A DNA stretch of 64,000 nucleotides from Nocardioides sp. L-11A (GTDB taxonomy: Bacteria; Actinomycetota; Actinomycetes; Propionibacteriales; Nocardioidaceae): the NCBI GenBank assembly GCA_029961745.1, contig CP124680.1, positions 2,108,001 to 2,172,000 on the forward strand, in the 5' to 3' direction. The position numbers were made by a program, and so were the translations under genes. Below, in pieces: positions 15,550-24,457 of this stretch. The notes under the pieces were generated by a model. That model was not told the DNA's origin. It made no database searches and saw only the letters and a program-made list of their open reading frames with translations. Each line of letters begins with the position of its first letter. Positions within the stretch are counted from its first letter, which is position 1.

Positions 15550-15854
15550 GGGAGGAGGATGCGAGGGAGATGGGACGGTGGGTGGCCGGGGCGCCAGGGG
15601 CTGTGGAGGAGGGGTGGCGAGGACGGGGCTGTGGAGGGACGAGGGCACGGATTGGGACGCGGTGCGCCTCACGTCGTACGCTGGGAGGCACCGGTCCGCC
15701 TGGACCGGAATTCGCTCGTCCGCAGACCACGACGGGGCCGCTCCGGTCCCGGCCGCCCGTGGGCGTCGATCCCCAGTCCGTGCGACCTCGCGTCGCGCGG
15801 TCGGATCGCGCGTGGACGACAGGCCCCAACTGAGAAAACACAACAGGAGAAATC
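15550..15854. promoter_or_regulatory. Divergent intergenic region and leader of rpsB
   Basis: The 305-bp gap must hold the promoters of rpsB and of the M23 gene. The clearest structure is a hairpin at 15691-15708 (CCGGTCC stem, loop GCCT). A leader of this kind could regulate rpsB, but it does not match a riboswitch or S2 leader known to me. A Shine-Dalgarno (AGGAGA, about 15845-15850) precedes the rpsB ATG. No other feature is seen. Confidence 0.45.
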
Positions 15855-16754
15855 ATGGCTGTCGTGACCATGCGCCAGCTCCTCGAGAGCGGCGTCCACT
15901 TCGGACACCAGACCCGTCGTTGGAACCCGAAGATGAAGCGATTCATCCTCACGGACCGCAACGGCATCTACATCATCGACCTGCAGCAGTCGCTGGCCTA
16001 CATCGACCGCAGCTACGCCTTCGTCAAGGAGACCGTGGCCAAGGGCGGGACGATCATGTTCGTGGGCACCAAGAAGCAGGCCCAGGAGGCGATCGCCGAG
16101 CAGGCGACCCGCGTCGGGATGCCCTACGTCAACCAACGCTGGCTGGGCGGCATGCTCACCAACTTCTCGACGGTGCACCAGCGGATCAACCGCCTCAAGG
16201 AGCTCGACGAGATCGACTTCGACGACGTCGCCGGGTCCGGCCGCACGAAGAAGGAGCTCCTGCAGATGAAGCGGGAGCGCGACAAGCTCGACAAGACCCT
16301 GGGTGGCATCCGCGAGATGTCCCGGGTCCCGTCGGCCGTGTGGATCGTCGACACCAACAAGGAGCACCTGGCGGTCGAGGAGGCGCGCAAGCTGCGCATC
16401 CCGATCATCGCGATCCTCGACTCCAACTGCGACCCGGACGACGTCGACTTCCCGATCCCGGGCAACGACGACGCCATCCGCGCGGTGGGCCTGTTGACCC
16501 GCGTCATCGCCGACGCCGCGGCCGACGGCCTGATGTCCCGCTCCGGCGCCGGCTCCGCCGCGAGCCCGGCCGCTGAGGAGCCCCTGGCCGAGTGGGAGCG
16601 CGAGCTCCTCGAGGGTGACGCCGCTCCGGCCGCCGAGGCCGCGCCGGCCGAGGCCGCTGCGGAGGCGGCTCCTGAAGCCGCCGCCGAGGAGGCGCCCGCC
16701 GCCGAGGCCGCTGCCGAGGAGGCCCCCGCGGCCGACGCTCCGGCCGAGGCCTGA
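15855..16754 (+). CDS. rpsB: 30S ribosomal protein S2
   Basis: The sequence is typical S2: [62 protein letters not shown] and [31 protein letters not shown]2 binds the 30S head-body junction. At 299 residues it is longer than most because of an Ala/Glu-rich tail (about 240-299) also known in other Actinobacteria. It is followed by tsf after 42 bp. Confidence 0.98.
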   Translation: MAVVTMRQLLESGVHFGHQTRRWNPKMKRFILTDRNGIYIIDLQQSLAYIDRSYAFVKETVAKGGTIMFVGTKKQAQEAIAEQATRVGMPYVNQRWLGGMLTNFSTVHQRINRLKELDEIDFDDVAGSGRTKKELLQMKRERDKLDKTLGGIREMSRVPSAVWIVDTNKEHLAVEEARKLRIPIIAILDSNCDPDDVDFPIPGNDDAIRAVGLLTRVIADAAADGLMSRSGAGSAASPAAEEPLAEWERELLEGDAAPAAEAAPAEAAAEAAPEAAAEEAPAAEAAAEEAPAADAPAEA

Positions 16755-16796
16755 GCCACCCCACGTCCACCCTTTCGAGAAACCGAACGAGGATCC

Positions 16797-17606
16797 ATGG
16801 CATTCACTGCTGCTGACGTCAAGAAGCTCCGTGAGCTGACCGGCGCCGGAATGATGGACTGCAAGAAGGCGCTCGACGAGACCGACGGCGACTTCGACAA
16901 GGCCGTCGAGCTGCTTCGCGTCAAGGGTGCCGCCAAGGCGGCCGCCCGCGGTGCCGAGCGCGAGACGTCGGCCGGTCTGGTGGCCAACTCCGGCGGCGCG
17001 CTCGTCGAGCTGAAGTCGGAGACCGACTTCGTCGCCAAGAACGAGGAGTTCATCAAGGCTGCCCAGCAGATCGCCGACGCGATCGCCGCGGGCAAGGCGA
17101 CCGACACCGAGTCGGCCAAGGCGCTGCCGCTGGGCGACAGCACCGTCGGTGCGGTCGTCGAGAACCTCGCCATCACCATCGGCGAGAAGATCGAGCTCGG
17201 CAACGTCGCCTACTTCGACGGCCCGGTCGCGGTCTACCTGCACAAGCGTGCGGCCGACCTCCCGCCGGCCGTCGGCGTCATCGTCGAGTACGACGGCGAC
17301 GAGGCCGCCGCCCGCGGCGCTGCGATGCAGGTGGCCGCCCTCAAGGCGCAGTACCTCACCCGTGACGAGGTGCCCGCCGACATGGTCGCCGCCGAGAAGG
17401 ACGTCCTGACCAAGAAGACGATCGAGGAGGGCAAGCCCGAGGCTGCCGTTGCCAAGATCGTCGAGGGCCGTCTGGGCGGCTTCTTCAAGGAGATCGTCCT
17501 GCTCGAGCAGGAGTCGGTCTCGGAGTCGAAGAAGACGGTCAAGGCCGTCCTCGACGCCGCCAACACGACCGTGAAGCGTTTCGCCCGCTTCGAGGTCGGC
17601 GCCTGA
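16797..17606 (+). CDS. tsf: Elongation factor Ts
   Basis: The N-terminal TDVGDF-type motif ([34 protein letters not shown]) and the core ([11 protein letters not shown]) identify EF-Ts, which recycles EF-Tu by exchanging GDP for GTP. 269 residues, normal length. It forms the conserved rpsB-tsf operon, which ends with a strong terminator at 17681-17726. Confidence 0.98.
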   Translation: MAFTAADVKKLRELTGAGMMDCKKALDETDGDFDKAVELLRVKGAAKAAARGAERETSAGLVANSGGALVELKSETDFVAKNEEFIKAAQQIADAIAAGKATDTESAKALPLGDSTVGAVVENLAITIGEKIELGNVAYFDGPVAVYLHKRAADLPPAVGVIVEYDGDEAAARGAAMQVAALKAQYLTRDEVPADMVAAEKDVLTKKTIEEGKPEAAVAKIVEGRLGGFFKEIVLLEQESVSESKKTVKAVLDAANTTVKRFARFEVGA

Positions 17607-17680
17607 CCTGACGGCCCACAGCACGCACCTGGCGGCATTGCCGGGCACGCGCGCTGAACCGTCAGAACGAGAGAACGCAC

Positions 17681-17726
17681 CGGACGGCCGGTGGTCACCC
17701 AGGTGATCACCGGCCGTCCGGCTTTT
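17681..17726 (+). terminator. Rho-independent terminator after tsf
   Basis: CGGACGGCCGGTGGTCACC and its near-exact complement (17702-17720, one G-U pair) form a stem of about 18 bp with a very short loop, followed by GCTTTT. This separates rpsB-tsf from the SPFH cassette. Confidence 0.9.
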
Positions 17727-17846
17727 CCGGCCGTGCCGGGACGGCTCACGGGGTAGGTTTGTCGCGCCCGGCCATCGGACATGTGTCGGACCCAGCGTCC
17801 CGCGCTCGCGGGGCGCACCTCGGTGTCAGGTGAAGGAGATCGTCAA

Positions 17847-19067
17847 ATGGGACTCATTCAGGCCGCGATCGGCGCGATCGGCGGCACCCTCGCCGACCAG
17901 TGGGTCGACTTCTACGGCGTCCCTGACGGCGTCGGCTCGACCGTCGCGGTCTTCCCGGCCGTGCCCAAGGGACAGAACGCCGGCCGGGGCAGCAACACGC
18001 AGGGCTCCGAGGGCGTGATCACCAACGGTTCGAAGATCGTCGTGCCGGAGGGCTACGGACTGGTCCTCCTCGAGGACGGCGCCTTCACCGGCTTCGCCGC
18101 CGAGCCGGGCGCCTACATCTGGAACTCCGACGATCCCGCGTCGCAGTCGATCTTCACCGGTGGCGGTCTCGTCGACTCGCTGATCAAGCAGAGCTGGGAG
18201 CGCTTCAAGTTCGGCGGCCGTCCGTCGGCCCAGCAGAACGCCGTCTTCGTGACGCTCAAGGAGCTGCCCAACAACAAGTTCGGCACCCAGTCGGAGATCT
18301 ACTGGGACGACGCCTTCCTCAACACCCAGGTCGGCGCGATCACCCGCGGCACCTACACCCTGAAGATCACCGACCCGCTGACCTTCATCCGCAACTTCGT
18401 GCCCGCCGAGGTCATCGGCGGTCGCAGGTCGTTCGACTTCACCGACATGGACAACCCGGCGGGCGAGCAGCTGTTCAACGAGGTCGTCGGCTCGCTGGCC
18501 CCGGCGTTCTCGATGTACACCAACGACCCCGCCAAGGGGAACCGGATCTCGCGCCTGCAGCAGGACTCGATCGGGTTCGCCCAGTCGCTGTCCGCCGCCG
18601 TCGAGGAGAACTACCAGTGGCGCACCGACCGCGGCCTGGAGATCGTCAAGACCGCGATCATCTCGATCGAGTACGACGCCAACACGCGCGAGCTGCTCAA
18701 GAACGTCCAGCGGGCCGACGCGCTGTCCGGCTCCCGCGGCAACTCCAACCTGCAGGCGTCGGTCGCCGCCGGCATGGAGGCGGCCGGTGAGAACGCCGGC
18801 CCCGGCGGCATGATCGGGATGGGCATGGCGGCCGGTGGCATCGGCCTCGGCGGCCTCCAGCAGCCCGTTCCGCCGGCCCAGGCGCCGGCCGCGCCCGCAG
18901 CTCCGGCGGCACCCGCGGCTCCGGCCGCACCCGCGGCGCCGGCCGCCGCCGAGCCGCCCGCGGAGGATCCGATGGCGGTGCTCAAGCGGGCCAAGGAGAT
19001 GCTCGACGCCGGGCTGATCACCCAGACCGACTACGACGCGGCGAAGGCGAAGGCGCTCGGTCTCTGA
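17847..19067 (+). CDS. SPFH-domain protein with C-terminal SHOCT domain
   Basis: The 406-residue protein has an SPFH-like core (SKIVVPEGYGLVLLEDGAFTGFAAEPGAYIW to ITRGTYTLKITDPLTFIRNFVP and TDRGLEIVKTAIISIEYD), of the group often annotated virion core protein. An Ala/Pro linker and a SHOCT motif at the end (DPMAVLKRAKEMLDAGLITQTDYDAAKAKAL) follow. SPFH proteins assemble on membranes. Start at 17847 has a good AAGGAG 8 bp upstream. One base separates it from the zinc-ribbon gene, so the two are surely co-expressed. A -10-like TAGGTT at 17754 may be the promoter. Function unknown. Confidence 0.82.
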   Translation: MGLIQAAIGAIGGTLADQWVDFYGVPDGVGSTVAVFPAVPKGQNAGRGSNTQGSEGVITNGSKIVVPEGYGLVLLEDGAFTGFAAEPGAYIWNSDDPASQSIFTGGGLVDSLIKQSWERFKFGGRPSAQQNAVFVTLKELPNNKFGTQSEIYWDDAFLNTQVGAITRGTYTLKITDPLTFIRNFVPAEVIGGRRSFDFTDMDNPAGEQLFNEVVGSLAPAFSMYTNDPAKGNRISRLQQDSIGFAQSLSAAVEENYQWRTDRGLEIVKTAIISIEYDANTRELLKNVQRADALSGSRGNSNLQASVAAGMEAAGENAGPGGMIGMGMAAGGIGLGGLQQPVPPAQAPAAPAAPAAPAAPAAPAAPAAAEPPAEDPMAVLKRAKEMLDAGLITQTDYDAAKAKALGL

Positions 19068-19068
19068 C

Positions 19069-20325
19069 ATGTCCCAGGAGTCCGCTGAGCCGCAGCAGCC
19101 CACCTTCGACGGGCCACCGCTGTCGCTGGAGGAGGAGCTCGCCGCCGCCAAGGCCGAGCCGGAGCCGAAGCCGAGCATCGAGACGGTCAACGAGTCCCTC
19201 AAGGACGGGCTCAACCGCTGCCCGAAGTGCGGCTCGACCGACGTCCAGCTCCGCGGCTCCACGGGCATGCTCATCTGCCTCTTCTGCCGCAACGAGTGGC
19301 AGGAGGCCCGGGTCGAGGAGGAGTTCGGGCTCGGCGAGGGCATCGACCAGCTCGAGGGCACCGTCATCGCCAGTGGGGCCGAGGACATCGCGGCCGACGC
19401 GGCCGACATGCTCACCTTCAAGTGCGAGGCATGCGGGGCCGAGGTCGTGGTCGACACGGCTCACGCCCTCAACGCCCGGTGCCACTGGTGCCGGCACACG
19501 CTCAACGTCAACCAGCAGATCCCCAACGGCGCCGTCCCCGACGCCGTCCTGCCCTTCCGGCTGACCAAGGACGAGGCGGTCGAGAAGATCCGCGCCTTCG
19601 CGTCCAAGCGGCGGCTCTTCGCCCACAAGCGGTTCAAGAAGGAGTTCGTCCCGGAGAACGTCCTGGGCGTCTACCTGCCCTATCTCGTGATCGACGCGCG
19701 GGCCCGATCCGAGTACTGGGGCAAGGGTGAGGTCGAGACCCGGCGATGGACCGAGAAGCAGGGCGACGACCGGGTCACCTACTACGCGGCCGACGTCTAC
19801 CGCCTCTCGCGGCAGGTCAGCTTCACCGTCGACGACCTCACCGTCGAGGGCTCCTCCGAGCGGGCGTCCTTCGGCACGTCGAACACCAACAACATCGTCA
19901 ACTCGGTCCTGCCCTTCGACACCAAGAACGCCGTGCGCTGGAACGCCAGCTACCTCGTCGGCTTCACCAGCGAGAAGCGCGACGTCAACGTCGAGGCGAT
20001 GAAGCCGGTCCTGGAGGACCAGCTGCTCTCCATCGGCAGGTCGGAGGTCCGCGGGTCGCTGGGCAGGTTCGACCGCGGCGTGCGCTGGGAGCAGGAGAAG
20101 GTCGACGTCGGCGGGTCGCGCTGGGTCTCGATGTACCTGCCCGTGTGGCTGTACTCCTACCGCCAGGAGAGCAACGGGCTGCTCCACTACATCGCGGTCA
20201 ACGCCCGGACAGGAGAGACGATGGGCAGCATCCCGGTCTCGCAGCCCAAGCTGCTGCTTGCGGCCTTCACCGTCGGCACCGTCCTCGAGGGCATCGCGGG
20301 CGCCATCCTGGTGGCGACGGCATGA
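19069..20325 (+). CDS. Double zinc-ribbon protein with C-terminal membrane helix
   Basis: Two Cys4 sites are evident: C51/C54/C70/C73 (TFIIB-like ribbon) and C119/C122/C138/C141. Beyond residue 150 is a long mixed domain with aromatic-rich strands (VLPFRLTKDEAVEKIRAFAS to WVSMYLPVWLYSYRQE). The last 25 residues are hydrophobic (LLLAAFTVGTVLEGIAGAILVATA), a probable membrane anchor. It follows the SPFH gene after one base and overlaps the next gene by 4 bp. Such proteins are found beside SPFH proteins in Actinobacteria, but their task is not known. Confidence 0.78.
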   Translation: MSQESAEPQQPTFDGPPLSLEEELAAAKAEPEPKPSIETVNESLKDGLNRCPKCGSTDVQLRGSTGMLICLFCRNEWQEARVEEEFGLGEGIDQLEGTVIASGAEDIAADAADMLTFKCEACGAEVVVDTAHALNARCHWCRHTLNVNQQIPNGAVPDAVLPFRLTKDEAVEKIRAFASKRRLFAHKRFKKEFVPENVLGVYLPYLVIDARARSEYWGKGEVETRRWTEKQGDDRVTYYAADVYRLSRQVSFTVDDLTVEGSSERASFGTSNTNNIVNSVLPFDTKNAVRWNASYLVGFTSEKRDVNVEAMKPVLEDQLLSIGRSEVRGSLGRFDRGVRWEQEKVDVGGSRWVSMYLPVWLYSYRQESNGLLHYIAVNARTGETMGSIPVSQPKLLLAAFTVGTVLEGIAGAILVATA

Positions 20326-20594
20326 TCGCCGACATCCTCGCGCAGGCGTCCGACGACGGCGGCATCTGGCTGCTCGCGGCGGGACCGGCCGGTGGCGTCG
20401 CGACGTACTGGGCCTTCTACCGCTACTACCGCAACACCGACAAGTCCCACGAGTTCGAGCGCGACACGATCATCGAGGCGCAGCCCGTCCAGGGCGGCGA
20501 GGAGCAGATCGACCACATCGCCCGGACCCGCAGCTCGGGCATCGACGGGGACAACGGCGGCGACTACCGCAGGCGGGTGCAGCGGGTTCGTTGA
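20322..20594 (+). CDS. Small membrane protein of the SPFH cassette, 90 aa
   Basis: One membrane helix at about residues 15-35 (GIWLLAAGPAGGVATYWAFYRYYRN) is followed by a charged tail of about 55 residues rich in Asp, Glu and Arg. ATG overlaps the stop of the zinc-ribbon gene (ATGA). It is the last gene before pyrH; a possible pyrH -10 (TAACCT, about 20611) follows, so the trio seems a separate unit. Confidence 0.7.
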   Translation: MIADILAQASDDGGIWLLAAGPAGGVATYWAFYRYYRNTDKSHEFERDTIIEAQPVQGGEEQIDHIARTRSSGIDGDNGGDYRRRVQRVR

Positions 20595-20663
20595 GCGGCG
20601 CGCCGACACGGTAACCTCGGGTCCGCCCGAACGATGAACGGACGAACGACCGGAAGGACCCTG

Positions 20664-21377
20664 GTGGCCGGCTACAAGCGAGTCCTCCTGAAGCTCTCGG
20701 GTGAGGTTTTCGGCGGTGGCAAGGTCGGGGTCGATCCCGACGTCGTGCAGGCCATCGCGCGCGAGGTGAAGGCGGTCGCCGACGCGGGCGTCCAGATCGC
20801 CGTCGTCACCGGTGGCGGCAACTTCTTCCGCGGTGCAGAGCTCCAACAGCGCGGCATGGACCGGGTCCGGGCCGACTACATGGGCATGCTCGGCATCGTC
20901 ATGAACTGCCTCGCCCTCCAGGACTTCCTGGAGAAGCAGGGCGTCGAGACCCGGGTGCAGACCGCGATCACGATGGGCCAGGTGGCCGAGCCCTACATCC
21001 CGCGCCGCGCGATCCGGCACATGGAGAAGGGCCGCGTCGTCATCTTCGGCGCCGGCATGGGCCTGCCGTACTTCTCGACCGACACGGTCGCGGTCCAGCG
21101 GGCCCTGGAGAGCAAGTGCGACGTGGTGCTGGTCGCCAAGAGCGGCGTCGACGGCGTCTACAGCGCCGACCCCAACGTCGACCCGAACGCGGTGAAGTAC
21201 GACGAGCTCACCTACGACGACGCCATCGCCCAAGGCCTGCGGATCATGGACCAGACGGCGTTCGCCCTGTGCGGCGAGAACAAGCTCCCGATGATCGTCT
21301 TCGGCATGGAGCCCGAGGGCAACATCCTGCGTGTCGTGCAGGGTGAGAGGATCGGCACGCGGGTCAGCGCAGGCTGA
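20664..21377 (+). CDS. pyrH: UMP kinase
   Basis: Bacterial UMP kinase of the amino-acid-kinase fold: [39 protein letters not shown] and [31 protein letters not shown]. It phosphorylates UMP to UDP for RNA, DNA and envelope synthesis. GTG 20664 with GGAAGGA just upstream is chosen; the longer frame from 20634 would add ten unusual residues. 237 residues. It forms an operon with frr and cdsA. Confidence 0.96.
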   Translation: MAGYKRVLLKLSGEVFGGGKVGVDPDVVQAIAREVKAVADAGVQIAVVTGGGNFFRGAELQQRGMDRVRADYMGMLGIVMNCLALQDFLEKQGVETRVQTAITMGQVAEPYIPRRAIRHMEKGRVVIFGAGMGLPYFSTDTVAVQRALESKCDVVLVAKSGVDGVYSADPNVDPNAVKYDELTYDDAIAQGLRIMDQTAFALCGENKLPMIVFGMEPEGNILRVVQGERIGTRVSAG

Positions 21378-21401
21378 GCAGAAGGCAACGAAGGAGAACC
21401 G

Positions 21402-21959
21402 GTGATCAACGACACCCTCAACGAGGCCGACCAGAAGATGGGCAAGTCGGTCGACGCGACCCGCGAGGAGTTCGCGGCGATCCGCGCCGGGCGCGCGCAC
21501 CCCAGCATGTTCAGCAAGATCCTCGTCGACTACTACGGTACGCCCACGCCGCTGCAGCAGCTGGCGTCGTTCACCGCTCCCGAGGCGCGGATCATCATCG
21601 TGTCGCCGTACGACGTGGGCGCGCTCAACAACGTCGAGAAGGCGATCCGCGACTCCGACCTGGGCGTCAACCCGTCCAGTGACGGCAAGCAGCTGCGCTG
21701 CGTCTTCCCCGAGCTCACCGAGGAGCGCCGCAAGGAGTTCATCAAGCTCGCCAAGGAGAAGGCCGAGGGCGGCAAGGTCGCCGTACGCCAGGTGCGCCAG
21801 AAGGCCAAGCAGAGCCTGGAGAAGCTCGAGAAGGACGGCGAGGTCGGCAAGGACGACGTCACCGGTGCCGAGAAGCGCCTGGACGGCCTGACCAAGAAGC
21901 ACACCGAGGCGATCGACGAGCTGCTCAAGAACAAGGAAGCCGAGCTGCTCGAGGTCTGA
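21402..21959 (+). CDS. frr: Ribosome recycling factor
   Basis: Typical 185-residue RRF: TREEFAAIRAGRAHPSMFSKILVDYYGTPTPLQQLASF, and the C-terminal EKAEGGKVAVRQVRQKAKQSLEKL and DDVTGAEKRLDGLTKKHTEAIDEL. It separates ribosome subunits with EF-G after termination. GTG 21402 has a good AAGGAGAA upstream. Confidence 0.97.
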   Translation: MINDTLNEADQKMGKSVDATREEFAAIRAGRAHPSMFSKILVDYYGTPTPLQQLASFTAPEARIIIVSPYDVGALNNVEKAIRDSDLGVNPSSDGKQLRCVFPELTEERRKEFIKLAKEKAEGGKVAVRQVRQKAKQSLEKLEKDGEVGKDDVTGAEKRLDGLTKKHTEAIDELLKNKEAELLEV

Positions 21960-21981
21960 CCTCGACCCGCTCCCACATTCC

Positions 21982-22854
21982 ATGTCCTCGACGTCCGACG
22001 CTGCCCCGACGAAGGACCACGGCCGCGCCGGCCGCGACCTGAAGGCGGCGGTCGGGTCCGCGGTCGTGCTGCTCAGCGCGATCGCGGCCTCCCTGCTGTT
22101 CTGGAAGCCGGCGTTCATGGTGATCGTCGCGATCGCCGTCGTCGTCGCGATGTGGGAGCTGCGCAAGGGCCTGCTCGCCAAGGACATCGACCTGCCCGAG
22201 CAGCCACTGATGGTCGGCGGCGTCGTGATGGTGGTCGTCGCCTACCTCTGGGGCTCCGCGGCCCTGGTGACGGCGACCGCGGTGAGCGCGCTGGTGATCA
22301 TGCTGTGGCTGCTGCGCCGCGGCATCGACGGCTACGTCAAGAACGCCACCGCCTCCGTCTTCGCGCTCGTCTACGTGCCCTTCCTGGGCTCGTTCGTCGC
22401 GCTCATGCTCGCCGAGGGCGGCCGTGACGGCGGTGGCCTCGACGACCCGGGTGTGAAGGGGATCATCACCTTCATCCTCGTGACGATCGCCTCCGACATC
22501 GGCGGGTACGTCGCCGGCGTGCTCTTCGGCAAGCACCCGATGGCACCGGTGATCTCCCCGAAGAAGTCATGGGAGGGCTTCGCCGGATCGGCGCTGGCCA
22601 CCGTCGGCGCGGGTGTCGCGCTCGTCGTGTGGCTGCTCGACGGCGACTGGTGGATCGGCGTGGCCCTGGGCCTGATCGCCGTCGTCATGGCCACCCTCGG
22701 CGACCTGTGCGAGTCGGTCATCAAGCGCGACCTCGGCATCAAGGACATGAGCCAGGTGATCCCGGGCCACGGCGGTCTGATGGACCGACTCGACTCGCTG
22801 CTCGCCACGATCGCACCGATCTGGCTGCTGCTGCACTACGGCATCTTCACCTGA
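21982..22854 (+). CDS. cdsA: Phosphatidate cytidylyltransferase
   Basis: The C-terminal signature is clear (LGDLCESVIKRDLGIKDMSQVIPGHGGLMDRLDSLL), within a protein with about eight membrane helices. It makes CDP-diacylglycerol from phosphatidic acid and CTP. 290 residues, with a polar N-terminal extension of about 25. In many relatives rlmN follows directly; here about 3.9 kb of other genes are in between. Its last 8 bp overlap the convergent nucleotidyltransferase gene. Confidence 0.96.
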   Translation: MSSTSDAAPTKDHGRAGRDLKAAVGSAVVLLSAIAASLLFWKPAFMVIVAIAVVVAMWELRKGLLAKDIDLPEQPLMVGGVVMVVVAYLWGSAALVTATAVSALVIMLWLLRRGIDGYVKNATASVFALVYVPFLGSFVALMLAEGGRDGGGLDDPGVKGIITFILVTIASDIGGYVAGVLFGKHPMAPVISPKKSWEGFAGSALATVGAGVALVVWLLDGDWWIGVALGLIAVVMATLGDLCESVIKRDLGIKDMSQVIPGHGGLMDRLDSLLATIAPIWLLLHYGIFT

Positions 22855-23425
22855 GCGCGGTCAGTGCGGCGGGGAGGTCGCGCCCACGTGCGTAGCCACG
22901 CAGGGTGATCAGTCCGACCGCGACGGCCGCGGCCTCCCAGTCGGTGTCGGTCGCGACCTCGGCCAGCGAACGGAGGTCGGGCGCGTCCTGAGGTCGCGCA
23001 TCGACCGTCGAGAGCAGCTTCAAGGCGATGAGGTGGCCGGTGCTGGCGACCGGGATCGTCACGCCCGGCAGGACGTCCATGGTCTCGGCGGCCGCGGTGA
23101 TCTCCGGCTCGATTCCCGACGAGGCGAAGAGGAGATCGACGACGGCCGACCTACCCGCGCCGGGGCGCCCCAGCCGCGCCGTGGCAAGCCGCCCCGTCGT
23201 CTCGTGCTCGACGGTGCCGAGCACCTCATAGCCCAGGGAACGGAGGGCGAACACGAGCGCCTCGGCGCCCGCGTCGTCAGCGACCGCCACGGCGAGGTCG
23301 GCGTCGCGGGTGAACCTCGGCTCGGACCGCGCCGAGACGGCGAGCCCGCCCACGAGGGCGAAGTCGACCTCGAGCGACCGCAGCGCCGCCGCGGCGGTCG
23401 CCAGTTCGTCGCCGAGCAGCGTCAC
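22847..23425 (-). CDS. AbiEii-like nucleotidyltransferase
   Basis: The 192-residue protein has the nucleotidyltransferase pattern GGLAVSARSEPRFTRDADLAVAV (GG then D-x-D-like residues) and continues RLGRPGAGRSAVVDLLFASSGIE, as in AbiEii/DUF1814-type proteins. AbiEii toxins transfer nucleotides to RNA targets. It is coupled to a 66-residue upstream gene (ATGA overlap), which looks like an antitoxin or regulator. Toxicity is inferred from family only; the short length makes a minimal version likely. Confidence 0.72.
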   Translation of the reverse strand: MTLLGDELATAAAALRSLEVDFALVGGLAVSARSEPRFTRDADLAVAVADDAGAEALVFALRSLGYEVLGTVEHETTGRLATARLGRPGAGRSAVVDLLFASSGIEPEITAAAETMDVLPGVTIPVASTGHLIALKLLSTVDARPQDAPDLRSLAEVATDTDWEAAAVAVGLITLRGYARGRDLPAALTALR

Positions 23426-23622
23426 GGCGACCGGGGGAGGTCGACACGACGTCCGACGGCGTCGCCGTCGGAGGCACCTGGCCGCTCGCGCAGCCAGGCG
23501 CGCATGAACCCCTCGACCTCGGCATCGGAGGCTCCCGGGTGCTCGCGGCGGTACCGGAGTTCACGCATCTGCATCCCGGCCTCGCTCAACTCCAGAGCCA
23601 GCGCCAGCCCCTCGACGACCAT
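23422..23622 (-). CDS. Small partner of the nucleotidyltransferase, 66 aa
   Basis: A helical, charged protein: ALALELSEAGMQMRELRYRREHPGASDAEVEGFMRAWLRERPG. Proteins of this look often precede AbiEii-like nucleotidyltransferases in Actinobacteria. ATG 23622 sits six bases after TAGACT, suggesting a leaderless mRNA; a GTG two codons earlier is the alternative. It is much smaller than AbiEi antitoxins and lacks their winged helix, so its role as antitoxin is only inferred from position. Confidence 0.6.
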   Translation of the reverse strand: MVVEGLALALELSEAGMQMRELRYRREHPGASDAEVEGFMRAWLRERPGASDGDAVGRRVDLPRSP

Positions 23623-23643
23623 GGCCACAGTCTAGGGAGCCGG

Positions 23644-24447
23644 TCACATCTCGCTGCGGATCGCCCACAGGTCGGGGAAGAGCGACCGGGTGACGGTGCT
23701 CCACAGGTAGGTCGCGCCCGAGGAACCGCCCGTACCGGGCTTGGCGCCGATGGTGCGCTCGACCATCTTCACGTGCCGGTAGCGCCACTCCTGCAGGCCC
23801 TCGTCGAGGTCGACCAGCCGCTCGGCGACCTGCGCGGCGCCACCGTCGTCGGCGTACGCCGTCAGGAGCAGGCGCTGCACGTCGGGGGACGGCTCCCAGG
23901 CGAGGCTCAGGTCACGGTCGAGCGCGGTCCGCGGGACGTCGTACCCCTGGGTGAGGAGGTAGCGCAGGAACGAGTCGAACACGGACGGCCGCGCCATCGC
24001 CGCGGCGATCCGCTCCCGGCCCTGGCTGCCGGCCGGGTAGTGCTCGAACACCCGCGCGTCGCGGCGGCCCAGGGTCGCCTCGAGTTCGCGGAACTGCGCG
24101 GACTGGAAGCCGCTGGACGCGTCGAGGCGGCCGCGGAAGCTGGTGAACTGGCGTGGGGTCATCGTCTCCAGGACGTCGACCTGCGCGACGTTGACCTTGA
24201 GGATCGTGAGCACCCGCCCGAGCGTGTGCAGGGCGCGCGGGGTGTCGCCCGCCTCGAGCCGCTGCTGGAGCCCGGTCAGCTCGTGCAGCATCTGCTTGAA
24301 CCACAGCTCGTAGACCTGGTGGATCACGATGAAGAGCAGCTCGTCGTGCTCGTCCGAGCGGGGGTGCTGCGCGGACAGGACGTCGTCGAGGGCGAGGTAG
24401 CTGCTGTAGGTGAGGGACGGGTGCTGTCCCGGGGTCTGCTCGGTCAC
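23644..24447 (-). CDS. kynA: Tryptophan 2,3-dioxygenase
   Basis: The heme dioxygenase of the kynurenine route: LTYSSYLALDDVLSAQHP, DELLFIVIHQVYELWFKQMLHEL, VLETMTPRQFTSFRGRL and LQEWRYRHVKMVERTIGAKPGTGGSSGATYL, which includes the heme-ligand His and the substrate-binding GTGGSSG. It opens the indole ring to N-formylkynurenine. GTG 24447 gives 267 residues, close to the family length. No kynB or kynU is in the window. It follows the ECF42 gene with 10 bp between them and is probably on the same transcript. Confidence 0.93.
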   Translation of the reverse strand: MTEQTPGQHPSLTYSSYLALDDVLSAQHPRSDEHDELLFIVIHQVYELWFKQMLHELTGLQQRLEAGDTPRALHTLGRVLTILKVNVAQVDVLETMTPRQFTSFRGRLDASSGFQSAQFRELEATLGRRDARVFEHYPAGSQGRERIAAAMARPSVFDSFLRYLLTQGYDVPRTALDRDLSLAWEPSPDVQRLLLTAYADDGGAAQVAERLVDLDEGLQEWRYRHVKMVERTIGAKPGTGGSSGATYLWSTVTRSLFPDLWAIRSEM

Positions 24448-24457
24448 CGACCTACTG

